Shown here in pieces: positions 43,618-54,597 of a stretch of DNA of 64,000 bases; position 1 is the stretch's first letter, and each line of letters begins with the position of its first letter. Source of the DNA: Candidatus Sulfopaludibacter sp. SbA3 (GTDB taxonomy: Bacteria; Pseudomonadota; Alphaproteobacteria; Caulobacterales; Hyphomonadaceae). The position numbers were made by a program, and so were the translations under genes. The notes beneath the pieces were generated by a model, which was given only the letters and a program-made list of their open reading frames with translations, did not search any database and was not told where the DNA came from. The stretch spans positions 105,902-169,901 of the forward strand of contig CAMEDD010000002.1 in the NCBI GenBank assembly GCA_945913285.1. The letters run 5' to 3'.

Positions 43618-45789
43618 ATGCCAGACGGCCAACAACGCCTGAACAAGCAACTGCTTGGCTCGCCGCAGCGATTCCTTAACCGGGAACTCTCCTGGCTCGA
43701 ATTCAACCAGCGTGTTCTCGAGGAAGCGGGCAACCCCGCGCATCCTTTGCTGGAACGCCTGCGCTTTCTGTCCATCTCGGCCAGCAACCTCGATGAGTTC
43801 GACATGGTCCGCTATGCGGGCCTGCGGGAACAGGTGCGTGCCGGCGTCAGCAAGCTCAGTCAGGATGGCCTGACCCCCGCGCAACAGGTGGCCGAAGTCG
43901 AGGCCGCCGCCCTTCGCCTGATCGGCCGGCAGCTGCAGCGCTGGCGCGACCTCAAGGCGGAGATGGAAGGCGAAGGTATCCATGTACTCAGCGCGGACGG
44001 CCTGACGAAACGCGAACGCGCGGAAATTGAAGCCCACTTCCATGCCAACATTTTCCCGATCCTGACACCATTGGCGATCGACCCTGCCCACCCGTTCCCA
44101 TTCATCCCGAACCTGGGCTTCACAATTGCCTTCGACCTGCAGCCGCTGAATGGCGGGGAGGGGCATGTGGGCATCGTGCCCATGCCGACCTTCGTGCGCC
44201 GGTTCATCCGCCTGCCGAAGGGTAACAAGCCGGGAATTCGTTTTATTGCCCTGGAAGATGTGATCGGACTGTTCCTGCCGAACCTGTTTCCCGGTTTCAA
44301 AGAAGCTGGCCGCTGCCTGTTCCGGATCATTCGCGACAGCGATATCGAGATCGAGGAAGAATCCGAAGACCTGATCCGTGAATTCGAGGTGCTGCTGAAA
44401 CAACGCCGCCGGGGACGGATTGTCCGCCTGCGGATGCAAACGAGCGCGCCTGAAGGGCTTCGGCAATTCATCATGCGGGAAATCGGTGCCGAACCCTCCG
44501 ACATCGTGCTGTACGATGGTATTCTCGGGATGGCGCGGTTGTCCGAACTGATCGTTGATGATCGTCCGGACCTTTTGTTCTCGCCTTATGAGCCGCGCTA
44601 TCCGGAACGCATCAAGGAGATGGGCGGGGATATCCTGTCTGCGATCCGCGCTAAGGACATTATCGTCCATCACCCGTTCGAGAGCTTTGACGTCGTCGTC
44701 GAATTCGTCCGTCAGGCCGCGGCTGATCCACAGGTCGTCGCGATCAAGCAGACCCTTTACCGCACCACCGTAAACTCCCCGATTGTCGGCGCCCTGATCG
44801 AGGCGGCCGAGTCCGGCAAGACCGTGACCGCACTTGTCGAAATCAAGGCGCGCTTTGACGAGGAAGCCAACCTGCGTCTGGCGCGCGACCTTGAGCGCGC
44901 TGGCGTTCAGGTCGTGTACGGATTTATCGAGTACAAGACCCACGCCAAGGTCTCTCTGGTTGTGCGGCGCGAGGGTAGTGAGCTGCGCACTTACACCCAT
45001 TTCGGCACCGGCAATTATCACCCCGTCAACGCGCGCATCTACACCGATCTGTCTCTGTTCACGGCCGACCCCGCGCTCGGCCGCGACGCCAACCGCCTGT
45101 TCAACTTCGTGACGGCGAACCGGGAGCCGCCAGACGTGGCCCCGGATTTCGAGACGATTTCGATGGCGCCGGTGAACCTCAAGGAACACCTGCTTGAGAT
45201 GATCGAAGCAGAGGCAATCGCGGCGAGAAAGAAAAAGCCCAGCGGCATCTGGGCGAAGATGAACTCCCTCGTGGACGGCGATGTGATTGACGCGCTGTAT
45301 CGCGCGAGCCAGGCGGGCGTGCCGATTGCGCTGGTCGTGCGCGGTATCTGCTGTCTGCGCCCCGGTATCCCGGGCCTGTCCGAGAACATTACGGTCAAGA
45401 GCATCGTTGGCCGTTTCCTCGAACACGCGCGCATTCTTTGCTTTGCGAATGGTGAAGACTTGCCGTCGCCCAATTCCAAAGTGTTCATGTCGTCGGCCGA
45501 CTGGATGCCGCGTAACCTGATGCGGCGCGTCGAGGTGCTCGTGCCGATCCAGAACTCGACGGTGCACCGGCAGGTGATGAACCAGATCATGGTGGCCAAC
45601 CTCAACGATGAGCAGCAGTCCTGGCTGATGCACTCGGATGGCACCTACGAGCGCTACCGCAGCACGGCCGCGGACGGCGCTTTCTCCGCGCACGGATATT
45701 TCATGGCAAACCCCAGTCTCTCGGGCCGGGGCAGTGCGCTTGAAGTCAGCTTGCCGCCGCGCCTGACACTGCCGCAGGCGCCTAAATGA
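43618..45789 (+). CDS. ppk: Polyphosphate kinase 1
   Basis: Reversible synthesis of inorganic polyphosphate from ATP. The 723-residue product has the N-terminal RFLNRELSWLEFNQRVLEEA, the middle DLLFSPYEPRYP region, and the two phospholipase-D-like catalytic domains. These show VVAIKQTLYRTTVNSPIVGALIEAAESGKTVTALVEIKARFDEEANL and the autophosphorylated His in HFGTGNYHPVNARIYTDLSLFT. ppx follows with an ATGA overlap. Confidence 0.97.
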   Translation: MPDGQQRLNKQLLGSPQRFLNRELSWLEFNQRVLEEAGNPAHPLLERLRFLSISASNLDEFDMVRYAGLREQVRAGVSKLSQDGLTPAQQVAEVEAAALRLIGRQLQRWRDLKAEMEGEGIHVLSADGLTKRERAEIEAHFHANIFPILTPLAIDPAHPFPFIPNLGFTIAFDLQPLNGGEGHVGIVPMPTFVRRFIRLPKGNKPGIRFIALEDVIGLFLPNLFPGFKEAGRCLFRIIRDSDIEIEEESEDLIREFEVLLKQRRRGRIVRLRMQTSAPEGLRQFIMREIGAEPSDIVLYDGILGMARLSELIVDDRPDLLFSPYEPRYPERIKEMGGDILSAIRAKDIIVHHPFESFDVVVEFVRQAAADPQVVAIKQTLYRTTVNSPIVGALIEAAESGKTVTALVEIKARFDEEANLRLARDLERAGVQVVYGFIEYKTHAKVSLVVRREGSELRTYTHFGTGNYHPVNARIYTDLSLFTADPALGRDANRLFNFVTANREPPDVAPDFETISMAPVNLKEHLLEMIEAEAIAARKKKPSGIWAKMNSLVDGDVIDALYRASQAGVPIALVVRGICCLRPGIPGLSENITVKSIVGRFLEHARILCFANGEDLPSPNSKVFMSSADWMPRNLMRRVEVLVPIQNSTVHRQVMNQIMVANLNDEQQSWLMHSDGTYERYRSTAADGAFSAHGYFMANPSLSGRGSALEVSLPPRLTLPQAPK

Positions 45790-47276
45790 GCATCCCGCAG
45801 CCCCGGCAGGCGGGGATTATCGACATCGGCTCGAACTCCGTTCGCCTCGTGATCTGCGATGTGCTCGGCGCGTCTATCCTTCAAAGTTTCAACGAGAAGG
45901 TCATGGCCGGGCTCGGCGAGGGGCTGACGCGCACGGGGCGCCTTTCGCCGTCCGGTGTCGAGGCCGCGCTCGGCGCACTGGCCCGCTTCCGGACGATCCT
46001 CAAAGCGCTGAATGTCGAGATCTGGCAGGCGGTGGCAACCGCAGCGGTGCGCGCCGCCGAAGATGGTAGCGAGTTTGTGAAGCAGGCGAGCAAGGTGCTG
46101 GGGCGCCCCGTCCGACTGCTCTCCGGCGCTGACGAAGCACGCCTCTCGGCGCGCGGGGTTGAGATCAATCTCTACAAGCCGGTTGGTTTGATCGGAGACC
46201 TGGGCGGGTCGAGCCTTGAATTCCAAGGCATCGGCGGTGCGCCTGGCGGGGGCGAGAGCCTGATGATCGGACCGCTGGCTTTGGCAGATGTGGCGGGAGA
46301 GCCCAAAGAACTCCGAAAACGGATCAGGGATGCGCTGAAGACCAGCGTCGCGCTCGCCGAAGCCAAAGGGCGGTTTTATGCCGTCGGCGGCGCGTGGCGC
46401 GCGTTTGCGCGGTTGGTCATGGAGCTTGAGCGCTATCCGCTTAAGGTGCTGCAAGGCTACCAGATCAATGAAGGTCAGGTGGCACGCGCGGCCAGGTTGA
46501 CTGTGGATGCCCTGACCAACCCTGCTGCACGTACGCAGATCGAGGCATTGGACCGCAAGCGGGCAAGGCTGCTGCATGTTGCGGCGATCACGATCGAAGA
46601 AATACTCGTCATCGGCAAACTCGATGGTGTGACCATTTCGGCGGCGGGTGTGCGCGAGGGGGTCATTCAGGAATTGATGAACATGCGGGCGGATGATCCG
46701 CTGACGGACGGCGTGATTGCTTATACACGGCTCGACATCAACCAGATCGCCTTCGGCCGGGCCTTGCACGAGTTCATCGCGCCTGCGCTGCTCCCTGAGC
46801 CGGACCTCTTCGGCTCGGCTGCGGCGGATATCCGGATCGAGAAAGCCGCCTGCATGATGGCCGACAGCGCGGGCCGTTTCCATCCGGACCACCGGGCGGA
46901 GATGGCCTATGACCAGGCTTTGCGCGCGCCCTATTGCGGCATCAGCCATCCCGAACGCGCCCTGATCGCGTATGCGATCGGCTGCCGGTATGAGAAGGAT
47001 TTCAAACGGCCTGCGGAGCATCTCGGCCTGACCAGCGAAGCGCAGGCCGACCGGGCGCGGCAGATCGGATTGCTCATGCGGCTTGGCGCAGTGTTCTCGG
47101 GTCGCTCGGGTCCGATCCTGAAGCGTGCGGCGTTGCGGCGCGTGGGCGACACGCTGGAACTGCTCGTCGATCCGCGAGACAAGCTGCTGATTTCCGAGAC
47201 AGTCGAGCGGCGTCTCGCGCAGGCCGCCGGGCAGCTTCGGCTCAAGTCGCGGACGAGCGTGCGGTTAGGGAACTGA
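45786..47276 (+). CDS. ppx: Exopolyphosphatase (Ppx/GppA family)
   Basis: Degrades polyphosphate or hydrolyses pppGpp. The 496-residue product has the ASKHA phosphate motifs IIDIGSNSVRLVICD near the N terminus and GLIGDLGGSSLEFQGIG (usually DIGGGS), then a C-terminal HD-like helical region with SHPERALIAYAIGCRYE. Translationally coupled to ppk, so polyphosphate synthesis and breakdown are encoded together. Stop codons of ppx and the converging rnd are one base apart. Confidence 0.94.
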   Translation: MSIPQPRQAGIIDIGSNSVRLVICDVLGASILQSFNEKVMAGLGEGLTRTGRLSPSGVEAALGALARFRTILKALNVEIWQAVATAAVRAAEDGSEFVKQASKVLGRPVRLLSGADEARLSARGVEINLYKPVGLIGDLGGSSLEFQGIGGAPGGGESLMIGPLALADVAGEPKELRKRIRDALKTSVALAEAKGRFYAVGGAWRAFARLVMELERYPLKVLQGYQINEGQVARAARLTVDALTNPAARTQIEALDRKRARLLHVAAITIEEILVIGKLDGVTISAAGVREGVIQELMNMRADDPLTDGVIAYTRLDINQIAFGRALHEFIAPALLPEPDLFGSAAADIRIEKAACMMADSAGRFHPDHRAEMAYDQALRAPYCGISHPERALIAYAIGCRYEKDFKRPAEHLGLTSEAQADRARQIGLLMRLGAVFSGRSGPILKRAALRRVGDTLELLVDPRDKLLISETVERRLAQAAGQLRLKSRTSVRLGN

Positions 47277-47277
47277 T

Positions 47278-48444
47278 TCAGACGTCGAACAAACGCACTT
47301 GTCCTCCTGCGAACGAAACAGCGAGCTTTCCTGACAGCAGCGCGGTGGCCTTCCTGCCGAACATCTCATACCGCCAGCCTGTCATCGCAGCGATGTCTTC
47401 GCTCGTCTCGCCGCGGGCGATGCGGTCGATATCGGCCGAGTTCGCAATCAGCCGGGGGACGACGTCGTTCTCATCAGAGACATGCTTGAGCAGCACCTTA
47501 AGCAGTTCAGGTGCGCCCGCCGGGATTTGTGCGTTCTGGACCTGACGAGCCATCTCGGGGGCATACGTATCCGGCGCGTCGATGGCCGCGCGGACTGCCT
47601 CAAGCAGGCCCTGGCCGTGTTTCGAGCGGATGAAGCCGTTCGGCACGGCGCGCAGCTGGTTGAAGTCTTCTTCCGTGCGCGGCTTCTGGGCAGCGATTTC
47701 CTGGATCGCGTCATCCTTGAGGATGCGGCGGCGTGGCTTGTCCAGTTCCTGCGCCACACGCTCCCGCCAGGCAGCGACGGAGACGACCACCGCCGCATAG
47801 TCCTTCTTGGGCATGCGAAGCTTGAGCCGCTGCCAGGCGTTCATGGGCTCGGTATCGTAAGTGGCTGGGTCTTCCAGCTCAGCCATTTCCTCGCGCACCC
47901 AGGCGAGGCGGCCTGCGCGGTCGAGATCGTCTCTCATCCGCTGGTAGCAATCGCGCAGGTGCGTCACGTCGCCGAGGGCGTAGATCAGCTGCTTCTGGCT
48001 CAGGGGGCGGCGCATCCAGTCGGTGAACTGGCTGGACTTGTCGATCTGCTTGCGCAGCACGCGCTGGACGAGATTGTCGTATGAGATCGAATCACCGAAG
48101 CCAAGCGCCATGGCGGCGACCTGGGTATCGAAAACCGGGCCGGGGGGATGGCCGATCAGCCGGTTGAAGATTTCGATGTCCTGCCGGGCGGCATGGAATA
48201 CCTTGGTTTGCAGGTCCGAGGCGATCAGGTCGAGGAAAGGCTTGATGTCCAGATCTTCGGCCCGGGGGTCGATCAGGCCCTCGACACCGGGTCCGGAGGC
48301 CTGGATCAGGCACAGTTCGGGCCAGTAGGTCGTCTCCCTGTGGAATTCGGTATCCACGCAGACGAATTCAGCCTCCGAAAGCCGCCCGCAAAGGTCTTCG
48401 AGGGCGGACTGCTCAGTGATCGGCGTCAGGGTGTTGTCAGTCAT
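47278..48444 (-). CDS. rnd: Ribonuclease D
   Basis: A 3'-5' exoribonuclease that trims tRNA precursors, 388 residues. The DEDDy exonuclease domain is intact: [10 protein letters not shown] (D, E), [13 protein letters not shown] (D) and YALGDVTHL (Y-x3-D). It is followed by two HRDC-type helical regions ([28 protein letters not shown] and a C-terminal one). The ATG at 48444 is preferred over an extension to 48525 that would enter the aspS promoter. Divergent from aspS. Confidence 0.94.
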   Translation of the reverse strand: MTDNTLTPITEQSALEDLCGRLSEAEFVCVDTEFHRETTYWPELCLIQASGPGVEGLIDPRAEDLDIKPFLDLIASDLQTKVFHAARQDIEIFNRLIGHPPGPVFDTQVAAMALGFGDSISYDNLVQRVLRKQIDKSSQFTDWMRRPLSQKQLIYALGDVTHLRDCYQRMRDDLDRAGRLAWVREEMAELEDPATYDTEPMNAWQRLKLRMPKKDYAAVVVSVAAWRERVAQELDKPRRRILKDDAIQEIAAQKPRTEEDFNQLRAVPNGFIRSKHGQGLLEAVRAAIDAPDTYAPEMARQVQNAQIPAGAPELLKVLLKHVSDENDVVPRLIANSADIDRIARGETSEDIAAMTGWRYEMFGRKATALLSGKLAVSFAGGQVRLFDV

Positions 48445-48530
48445 TGCGCGAGCGCTTATCGCACCTGCTTGACAAAGGCGAGGGGGTCTGTGCCCTACGC
48501 CCCTTCTTTCCAGTCCGGAGTACATATCCG

Positions 48531-50354
48531 ATGCATGCCTATCGCACCCATACCTGCGGGCAATTGCGCAAGTCCCATGTCGGTGAAACCGTCAGGCTGT
48601 CCGGCTGGTTGCACCGCCGCCGCGACCATGGCGGGGTCATGTTCATCGACCTGCGAGACCATTATGGGCTGACCCAGATCGTCTTCAATCCGGGCTCACC
48701 GGGCTTTGTCACGGTTGAGCGGCTGCGCGCTGAGAGCGTGATCACCGTCGAGGGCAGGGTGGTCGCCCGGGATGCGGACCTTGTGAACGCGAATCTCGCC
48801 ACCGGCGAGATCGAGATCGTGGGCGGGGCCGTGTCGGTCCAGTCCGAGGCGGCTGAGCTGCCGATGCCGGTGTTTGGCGACCATTCCTATCCGGAAGAGA
48901 TCCGCCTCAAGCATCGCTACCTCGACCTGCGCCGGGAGCAGCTGCACAAGAACATGGTGCTGCGCTCAAACGTGATCGCAAGCCTGCGCCGCCGGATGGT
49001 GGCCGAGGGCTTCACCGAGTACCAGACGCCGATCCTGACCGCCTCCAGCCCGGAAGGCGCGCGCGACTTCCTCGTGCCGAGCCGGATGCACCCCGGCGAG
49101 TTCTATGCCCTCCCGCAGGCGCCGCAGCAGTTCAAGCAGCTGTTGATGGTTTCCGGCTTTGACCGCTACTTCCAGATCGCCCCCTGCTTTCGCGACGAGG
49201 ACGCCCGCGCGGACCGCTCGCCGGGCGAGTTCTACCAGCTCGATATCGAGATGAGCTTTGTGACGCAGGACGACGTGTTCGGGGCCATCGAACCGGTGAT
49301 GCGCGGCGTGTTCGAGGAGTTTGCCGACTGGGACGGCAAGGGCCGCACCGTCGCGCCCGGCCCATTCCCGCATATTCCGTATGCTGAGGCGATGCTGAAG
49401 TATGGCGTCGACAAGCCGGACCTGCGCAACCCGATCATCTGCGCCGATGTTTCCGACATCGTCACGCGCGATGACGTGACGCTCGCCGTATTCAAGAAGA
49501 TCGTCTCCGGCGGCGGGATCGTACGCGCCATCCCTGCGCCGAACTCCGGGGGGCAGGCGCGCAGCTTCTTCGACAAGATGGATGCCTGGGCGAAGAAGGA
49601 AATGCAGGCTCCGGGTCTCGGCTACATGCGTTTCGTTGAGGAAGGTGGGCAACTTTCTGCAACCGGCCCGATCGCGAAGTTCTTCGAACCGGCCGCACTC
49701 GCCGCATTGGCAGAGCGCACCGGCATCAAGGCGGGCGACGCGCTGTTCTTCTCGGCCGGCGACAAGACCGCCGCCGTTAAGCTGCAAGGCCAGGCGCGCA
49801 TCCGTATCGGTGAGGAATTGGGCCTGATCGAGCCGGGTATCTTCCGCTTCTGCTGGATCGTCGATTTCCCGATGTACGAATGGGACGAAGACAACAAGAA
49901 GGTGGACTTCAGCCATAACCCGTTCTCGATGCCGCAGGGCGGCATGGAAGCATTGCTCGCCGCCGACACCGTCGAGAAGCAGCTGGCGCTGAAAGCGTTT
50001 CAGTATGACATCGTGTGCAACGGCGTTGAGCTCTCGTCCGGCGCCATCCGGAACCACCGTCCCGAGATCATGCTGAAAGCGTTCGAGCTGGCCGGCAAAG
50101 GGCCGGAAGTCGTTGAGGACAAGTTCGGCGGCATGCTCAACGCCTTCCGCTTCGGCGCCCCGCCCCACGGCGGTATCGCGCCGGGTGTGGACCGCATCGT
50201 CATGCTGCTGGCGGAGGCTGACAGCTTGCGCGACGTGATCCTGTTCCCGATGAACCAGCAGGCGCGCGACCTGCTGATGGGCGCGCCAAGCCCGGTGGAA
50301 GATCGTCAGCTCAAGGAGCTTAACATCCGGCTGGCGCCTGCGGCAAAGGGCTAG
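48531..50354 (+). CDS. aspS: Aspartyl-tRNA synthetase
   Basis: Class II synthetase, 607 residues. The OB-fold anticodon domain is at the N terminus ([32 protein letters not shown]). Class II motif 1 lies around [24 protein letters not shown], motif 2 is [30 protein letters not shown], there is a bacterial GAD insertion, and motif 3 is [14 protein letters not shown]. The ATG at 48531 has a CGGAG site; the frame open to 48444 is not family-like. Confidence 0.97.
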   Translation: MHAYRTHTCGQLRKSHVGETVRLSGWLHRRRDHGGVMFIDLRDHYGLTQIVFNPGSPGFVTVERLRAESVITVEGRVVARDADLVNANLATGEIEIVGGAVSVQSEAAELPMPVFGDHSYPEEIRLKHRYLDLRREQLHKNMVLRSNVIASLRRRMVAEGFTEYQTPILTASSPEGARDFLVPSRMHPGEFYALPQAPQQFKQLLMVSGFDRYFQIAPCFRDEDARADRSPGEFYQLDIEMSFVTQDDVFGAIEPVMRGVFEEFADWDGKGRTVAPGPFPHIPYAEAMLKYGVDKPDLRNPIICADVSDIVTRDDVTLAVFKKIVSGGGIVRAIPAPNSGGQARSFFDKMDAWAKKEMQAPGLGYMRFVEEGGQLSATGPIAKFFEPAALAALAERTGIKAGDALFFSAGDKTAAVKLQGQARIRIGEELGLIEPGIFRFCWIVDFPMYEWDEDNKKVDFSHNPFSMPQGGMEALLAADTVEKQLALKAFQYDIVCNGVELSSGAIRNHRPEIMLKAFELAGKGPEVVEDKFGGMLNAFRFGAPPHGGIAPGVDRIVMLLAEADSLRDVILFPMNQQARDLLMGAPSPVEDRQLKELNIRLAPAAKG

Positions 50355-50401
50355 ATCAGGATAATCATCCGTTAGCGGATGAAGAGCCTCCGGCCCTGAC
50401 G

Positions 50402-51136
50402 CTACCGCGCCGCCAGCTGCGCGTTCGTGCAGAGTGGCAGGGTTTGCTTGGCGGGCAGGCGGGTGGAGAGTGATCCGCACGCGCCTTCGAAGTCAGCGGT
50501 GTCGAAGCCCGTGACGCCAGAAAGGTTAGCGCCCGGGAAGCGGGCATCCTTGAACGAGGCGCCGGTGATGTCGGCGCCGTTCAGGCGTGCGTTCTTGAAG
50601 TTCGCGCCGTTGAAGATGGTGCCTTTGAGGTTTGCGCGCTCAAGGACTGCGCCGAAGAAGTTACCGGCTGACATGTCGGCATCGACGAGATTCGCGATGA
50701 TCAGCTCAGCCTCTTCGAAGTTGGCGCCGACCATGATGGCGTCTTGAAGGCTCGCGCCGTAAAGGAGCGCGCCGGAAAGGTCGGCGCCCGAGGCGTTGCT
50801 CTCCTGCAGGCGCGTGCCTGCCAGGGTGGCTCCGGCGAGTTTCGCGTTCGTGAGCACTGCGCCGCGCATGTCTGCGCCGGTGAGGTTCGCGCGCTCAAAG
50901 TTCACAGCTTCTGCGCGGACGGCGCGCATTACGGAATAGTCGAGCTTGGCTTCAGAATAGTTTGCGCCAGCGAGCGTCCAGCCAGTGAGGTTGCGGCCGG
51001 AAAGCTCGCAAGTTGCGCAGGTGCCGACGTAGCTCGGGGACCAACCGACGGGTTGTCCTTGGGCAAGCGCCGGAGGCGCTGCAAGCGCAGCCAGACTGCC
51101 TACGAAAGAGATGACGCGCGCGTTCAGACTGTCCAT
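50402..51136 (-). CDS. Secreted pentapeptide-repeat protein
   Basis: A 244-residue protein with a signal peptide ending APPALAQG. A short CATCELSG cysteine segment follows, then about 25 tandem A(D/N)LxX-type pentapeptides from residue 48 to about 220 (for example ANLTGADMRGAVLTNAKLAGATL), forming a right-handed quadrilateral helix. It closes with ACGSLSTRLPAKQTLPLC. The four cysteines may form disulfides capping the solenoid. Its function is unknown; export makes a gyrase-mimic role unlikely. Confidence 0.88.
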   Translation of the reverse strand: MDSLNARVISFVGSLAALAAPPALAQGQPVGWSPSYVGTCATCELSGRNLTGWTLAGANYSEAKLDYSVMRAVRAEAVNFERANLTGADMRGAVLTNAKLAGATLAGTRLQESNASGADLSGALLYGASLQDAIMVGANFEEAELIIANLVDADMSAGNFFGAVLERANLKGTIFNGANFKNARLNGADITGASFKDARFPGANLSGVTGFDTADFEGACGSLSTRLPAKQTLPLCTNAQLAAR

Positions 51137-51296
51137 GGCATCCGGGATAACGGTTTCCGGGTATTCACTAAACTGAACAAACCGTAAGAACTGTAAATGC
51201 TTCGCGACTGTTGCAGGCTTGCAATAAGACCTTACCGAACGTCAGGTTTTTTCCCTTGGAAAGCCTTGCAGACAGCTTGGCCAGTCGCGCGACAGG

Positions 51297-53537
51297 TTAC
51301 TGGCTGGCGCGGCAGTCTTCGCCGCACGTGTCACAGGCGAAGTGGCCGTCCGGCCCGGCTTCGAACAGCGTGAAGCTGCCGCAGGCGGGGCAGGCGCGCG
51401 AGGTGTATTCCGGCGAAAGCGATTCAGCGGCGACCTCAGGCTCCTCTACGGCCTTCTCGGCGCGGCGCTTGTCCAGGATCACGATATTGTCCGGCAACTG
51501 CCCTCGCGAGAAGCCGCGCGAGATGAGCTGGGCCGCCTCCGTGGAAAAGGTCGCGGTCTCGCCCCGTGTGGCATCGCCGGCGCCCCGGCCGAGACCGTCA
51601 TGAGTGACGTCCGCTTCCGCCAGATCCTCGCGTCTCAGATAGGACACGGCCAGCTCCCGGAAAATATAGTCAAGGATCGAGGTCGCCCTTGTGATCTTGT
51701 CATTTCCGGTCACTTCGCCGGCCGGCTCGAACCGGGTGAACACAAACGCGTCTGCATATTCCTCCAGCGGCACCCCGTATTGCAGGCCGAGGGAGACCGA
51801 GATCGCAAAGTTGTTCATCAGGCTCCGGAAGGCTGCGCCTTCCTTGTGCATGTCGATGAAGATCTCACCGAGGCTGCCATCATCGAATTCGCCCGTGTGC
51901 AGGTACACTTTGTGGCCGCCGACGGTGGCTTTCTGGATGTAGCCCTTGCGCCGGTCCGGCAGGCGCGTGCGGCGCACGCGCGGGGGCTCCTCGGACAAGG
52001 CGGGCAGGTCTGGAAGGGCTTCGGCGTCTTCGGCGATCTCCTCGGCGAGCGAGATGATCTGCTCCATCCGCAGCCGCAGGTCGTCCGACGGGGGCGCGCG
52101 GTGGCCGGTCAGCAGGGCTGAGAGACCCGCGGCCATGGCGGCCTGGGCGAGTTCCAGGCCATCCGCAGACGGCGCCCGGAGCATCCCCATGCCGCCTAGC
52201 GCTTTGGAGGCAGCGGCCGTGAAGCGGATCTCTGCATCGGCAGACACTTGCAGCCCGAAGCCCGCGCCAGCGAGGCCTTTGCCAGCGATTTCATCGATTG
52301 CGCCGTCGATGGCGAGTTCAGCGGCCGCAATGTCCTTCTTCGAGAAGCCGACCGCCGAAAGCAGCGCCCGGCCATCCGAGTCGAACCGCTCCGGCGGCAG
52401 TTTCAAATCATGGCTGATGATCTCGTCGCCAAGCACCCAGCGTGAGAAAGCGGCGTTGAGCGGCAGGCCGTCACCGATGGCGCGGGCGACCCGCTCGACG
52501 GCCTCGTCGGTGAAGCCCCGGTCGCGCAGCCGGTTTCGGCCGAGGGCGGAATCGAGGTCATGCTCGCCGGCCTGGGCGAGACGTTCGAGCAACATGGGCA
52601 GCTGCTCCGGCGCCCGGCGGGCAAGGCCGAGCCGGGCGGCCCGGCTGAGGCTCGGCGCATCTTCGCCATAAGCGAGCACCGTGCGAACGGGCGCGGCGCC
52701 CTCGCTTTCGCATTCAGGCAGAGCGGCGGCCATGTCTCGGAGCGGCAGGATGGCGAGCTGGCACGTCCGGCGGCCACTTGCTTTCAGCCCTTCGATGCCG
52801 AGATAGCGGCCATGTGCAGCCGGGAAGGCAGCGCCTGTGGCAGCAGATTTCACCAGGGCCGCCAGGGCGGCGCCGGTGGCAACGCCGGTCTCGGAGGCAT
52901 AGTCGAGCCCGAGAGACAGGACGGCGGCGCCAAGGCCGGCAACGACCAGCATACTGTCTCCGAGGCTGCGGGCGGCGGCTTCGACCGAGGCGATAAGGTA
53001 ATCGGCTTCGAGCCCGGCGGGACCAACCGCTTGCGCCAAGTCCAGAACGCGGCAGCGCGTGCCCGCTTCGGGGAGCGGGTTGCGCATGAGGTGGATTTCG
53101 GCGCCTTCTTCAAGCGCGGCGAGCAGGTTTTCCGCGAGCCCCGCATCAATATGCCCGGCATCAAACACGCCGGGACGGGGGGAGGGCGTGCTCACGGCGG
53201 CAGCGCGCAGGGCCGCGGCGGTCTTCAGGATGCCGCCCGGCTGACGAAGGGCTTCTTCCAGCATATCCTGGGGCAGTCCGGCGGCCAGCGCCTCGGCCAG
53301 CTCGGCATTCCTGGGCGCGTCTCCGAGGCGTTCCAGCATTTCAGCGGTCGCGAGTTGTGAGACGCCCAGGAGGTTTGCGGCCGACCAGGCGGCGCGGACA
53401 TCCCGCAAAGCCGCAGCATTGAGGGGTTGGGGCGCACGTCCGGCCGAGCGCAGCAGGTCCCGCAGGCGCATTTCGGCGGAGATGAGCCCGTCCGCTTCAG
53501 CCGCTTCGAGCAGTTCCGTATGTGATTTTGCGGACAT
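51297..53537 (-). CDS. Degenerate paralogue of B12-dependent ribonucleotide reductase (NrdJ-like C-terminal protein)
   Basis: A 746-residue protein whose C-terminal 230 residues match the tail of alphaproteobacterial Nrd[74 protein letters not shown] and a final zinc-ribbon-like C716-x2-C719...C735-x2-C738. The N-terminal part is a shortened, eroded reductase barrel. [35 protein letters not shown] looks like the NrdJ stretch LGLGYANLGxLLMxxGxPYDSDEGRA, but I find no ATP/effector cone, finger-loop cysteine or NxCxE radical-site motif. It is probably non-catalytic. The ATG at 53537 has a GGAG site. Confidence 0.7.
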   Translation of the reverse strand: MSAKSHTELLEAAEADGLISAEMRLRDLLRSAGRAPQPLNAAALRDVRAAWSAANLLGVSQLATAEMLERLGDAPRNAELAEALAAGLPQDMLEEALRQPGGILKTAAALRAAAVSTPSPRPGVFDAGHIDAGLAENLLAALEEGAEIHLMRNPLPEAGTRCRVLDLAQAVGPAGLEADYLIASVEAAARSLGDSMLVVAGLGAAVLSLGLDYASETGVATGAALAALVKSAATGAAFPAAHGRYLGIEGLKASGRRTCQLAILPLRDMAAALPECESEGAAPVRTVLAYGEDAPSLSRAARLGLARRAPEQLPMLLERLAQAGEHDLDSALGRNRLRDRGFTDEAVERVARAIGDGLPLNAAFSRWVLGDEIISHDLKLPPERFDSDGRALLSAVGFSKKDIAAAELAIDGAIDEIAGKGLAGAGFGLQVSADAEIRFTAAASKALGGMGMLRAPSADGLELAQAAMAAGLSALLTGHRAPPSDDLRLRMEQIISLAEEIAEDAEALPDLPALSEEPPRVRRTRLPDRRKGYIQKATVGGHKVYLHTGEFDDGSLGEIFIDMHKEGAAFRSLMNNFAISVSLGLQYGVPLEEYADAFVFTRFEPAGEVTGNDKITRATSILDYIFRELAVSYLRREDLAEADVTHDGLGRGAGDATRGETATFSTEAAQLISRGFSRGQLPDNIVILDKRRAEKAVEEPEVAAESLSPEYTSRACPACGSFTLFEAGPDGHFACDTCGEDCRASQ

Positions 53538-53705
53538 GAATGGGGCTCCGGGCCGAATCAGCTCAGCATAGGGTGCCGGGGGATCCGCGTAGCTGCAAGG
53601 CCTTCCGGCCTGCTTCAACAGGCAAGATTGCGTGCAGAAGGCGAATGGATTAATCCGCACAGCCGGGCCATATTGCGGCTATCAAGTGAGGTCAGGACAA
53701 CACCC

Positions 53706-54098
53706 ATGTTGAAGCAGATTTTCACCTGGTGGAGCGGAAACACGATCGGCGCTGCGTTCGATATCAACCGGCGTTCCAACGCCATTGGCACGGACGAGTA
53801 CGGCAATCGCTATTTCGAGGAGCGCAAGCCGTCGACCGAGGGCCGCCGCCGCCGGTATGTGATGTACAATGGCCTCGCCGAACCGTCGAAAGTCCCGGCG
53901 GACTGGCATGGATGGCTGCACCACACGCTCGATACACCGCCCACCAAGATGCCGCTCGACCGGCGCGAGTGGGAAATTGACCATACGCCGAATATGACGG
54001 GGACACCGTTCGCAACGCGCCCGAAAGGCAGCCTGGCTGTGGGTGACGCCCGCCAGAAGTCTGACAGCGATTACGAGGCCTGGAAACCGGATGCGTGA
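53706..54098 (+). CDS. NADH:ubiquinone oxidoreductase NDUFA12-type accessory subunit
   Basis: A 130-residue homologue of the mitochondrial complex I subunit B17.2/NDUFA12, present in alphaproteobacterial complex I. The family core is FTWWSGNTIGAAFDINRRSNAIGTDEYGNRYFEER...RRRRYVMYNGLAEPSKVPADWHGWLHHTLDTPP. The ATG at 53706 begins the conserved region (MLKQIFTWW). Eight-base overlap with the following mlaD gene. The nuo operon itself is not in this window. Confidence 0.93.
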   Translation: MLKQIFTWWSGNTIGAAFDINRRSNAIGTDEYGNRYFEERKPSTEGRRRRYVMYNGLAEPSKVPADWHGWLHHTLDTPPTKMPLDRREWEIDHTPNMTGTPFATRPKGSLAVGDARQKSDSDYEAWKPDA

Positions 54099-54597
54099 AT
54101 CTGTCTTTGAAACGCTGGTTGGCGCCATTGTGGTGGCCATCGCAGCGCTTTTCCTCTGGTTCGCGCTGGCGCGCGGCGGCGAAGCCTCGGCCAGCAAAGC
54201 GCAGTATGACGTGACGGCGCGCTTCAACAACGTGTCTGGCCTGTCGCGGGGCTCAGACGTACGCATCGCTGGCGTGAAGGCCGGTATTGTGAAAGCCATC
54301 GACGGCGACCCAGTCCGCTTCGAAGCCGTTGTGACGTTGGCGCTCGATTCCAAATGGGCGCTTCCGGATGATACCGATGCGCGTATCTCGACGGACGGCC
54401 TGCTGGGCGGCGCATACATCGCGCTTGAGCCCGGCGCCGGAACAGAGACGATTGCGCAGGATGGAACCGGCATCATCGAGTACACGCGCGGCAGCGTCGA
54501 TCTGCTGACACTGTTCGCGTCGTTTGCGGCGGGCAGCGGATCGCCCGATGATGTGTCCGCGGATGAAACGGCAGACCCGCTGGAGCTTGAACCATGA
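54091..54597 (+). CDS. mlaD: MlaD-family (MCE domain) phospholipid-transport periplasmic protein
   Basis: A 168-residue protein: one N-terminal membrane anchor (about residues 8-27), then a single MCE domain (YDVTARFNNVSGLSRGSDVRIAGVKAGIVKAI...ARISTDGLLGGAYIALEPG), then a short hydrophobic helix (VDLLTLFASF) and an acidic tail. It forms the periplasmic hexamer of the Mla outer-membrane lipid asymmetry system; no MlaE or MlaF genes are in view. Translationally linked on both sides (8-base and 4-base overlaps). Confidence 0.92.
   Translation: MRESVFETLVGAIVVAIAALFLWFALARGGEASASKAQYDVTARFNNVSGLSRGSDVRIAGVKAGIVKAIDGDPVRFEAVVTLALDSKWALPDDTDARISTDGLLGGAYIALEPGAGTETIAQDGTGIIEYTRGSVDLLTLFASFAAGSGSPDDVSADETADPLELEP

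Noticed and set aside
43294..45693. 799-residue minus-strand frame inside ppk
   Set aside because: Longer than ppk itself but purely antisense to a fully recognisable enzyme; composition is not protein-like.
50372..50388. Small hairpin between aspS and the pentapeptide gene (CATCCG/CGGATG)
   Set aside because: A 6-bp stem without a T-tract, insufficient to call a terminator.
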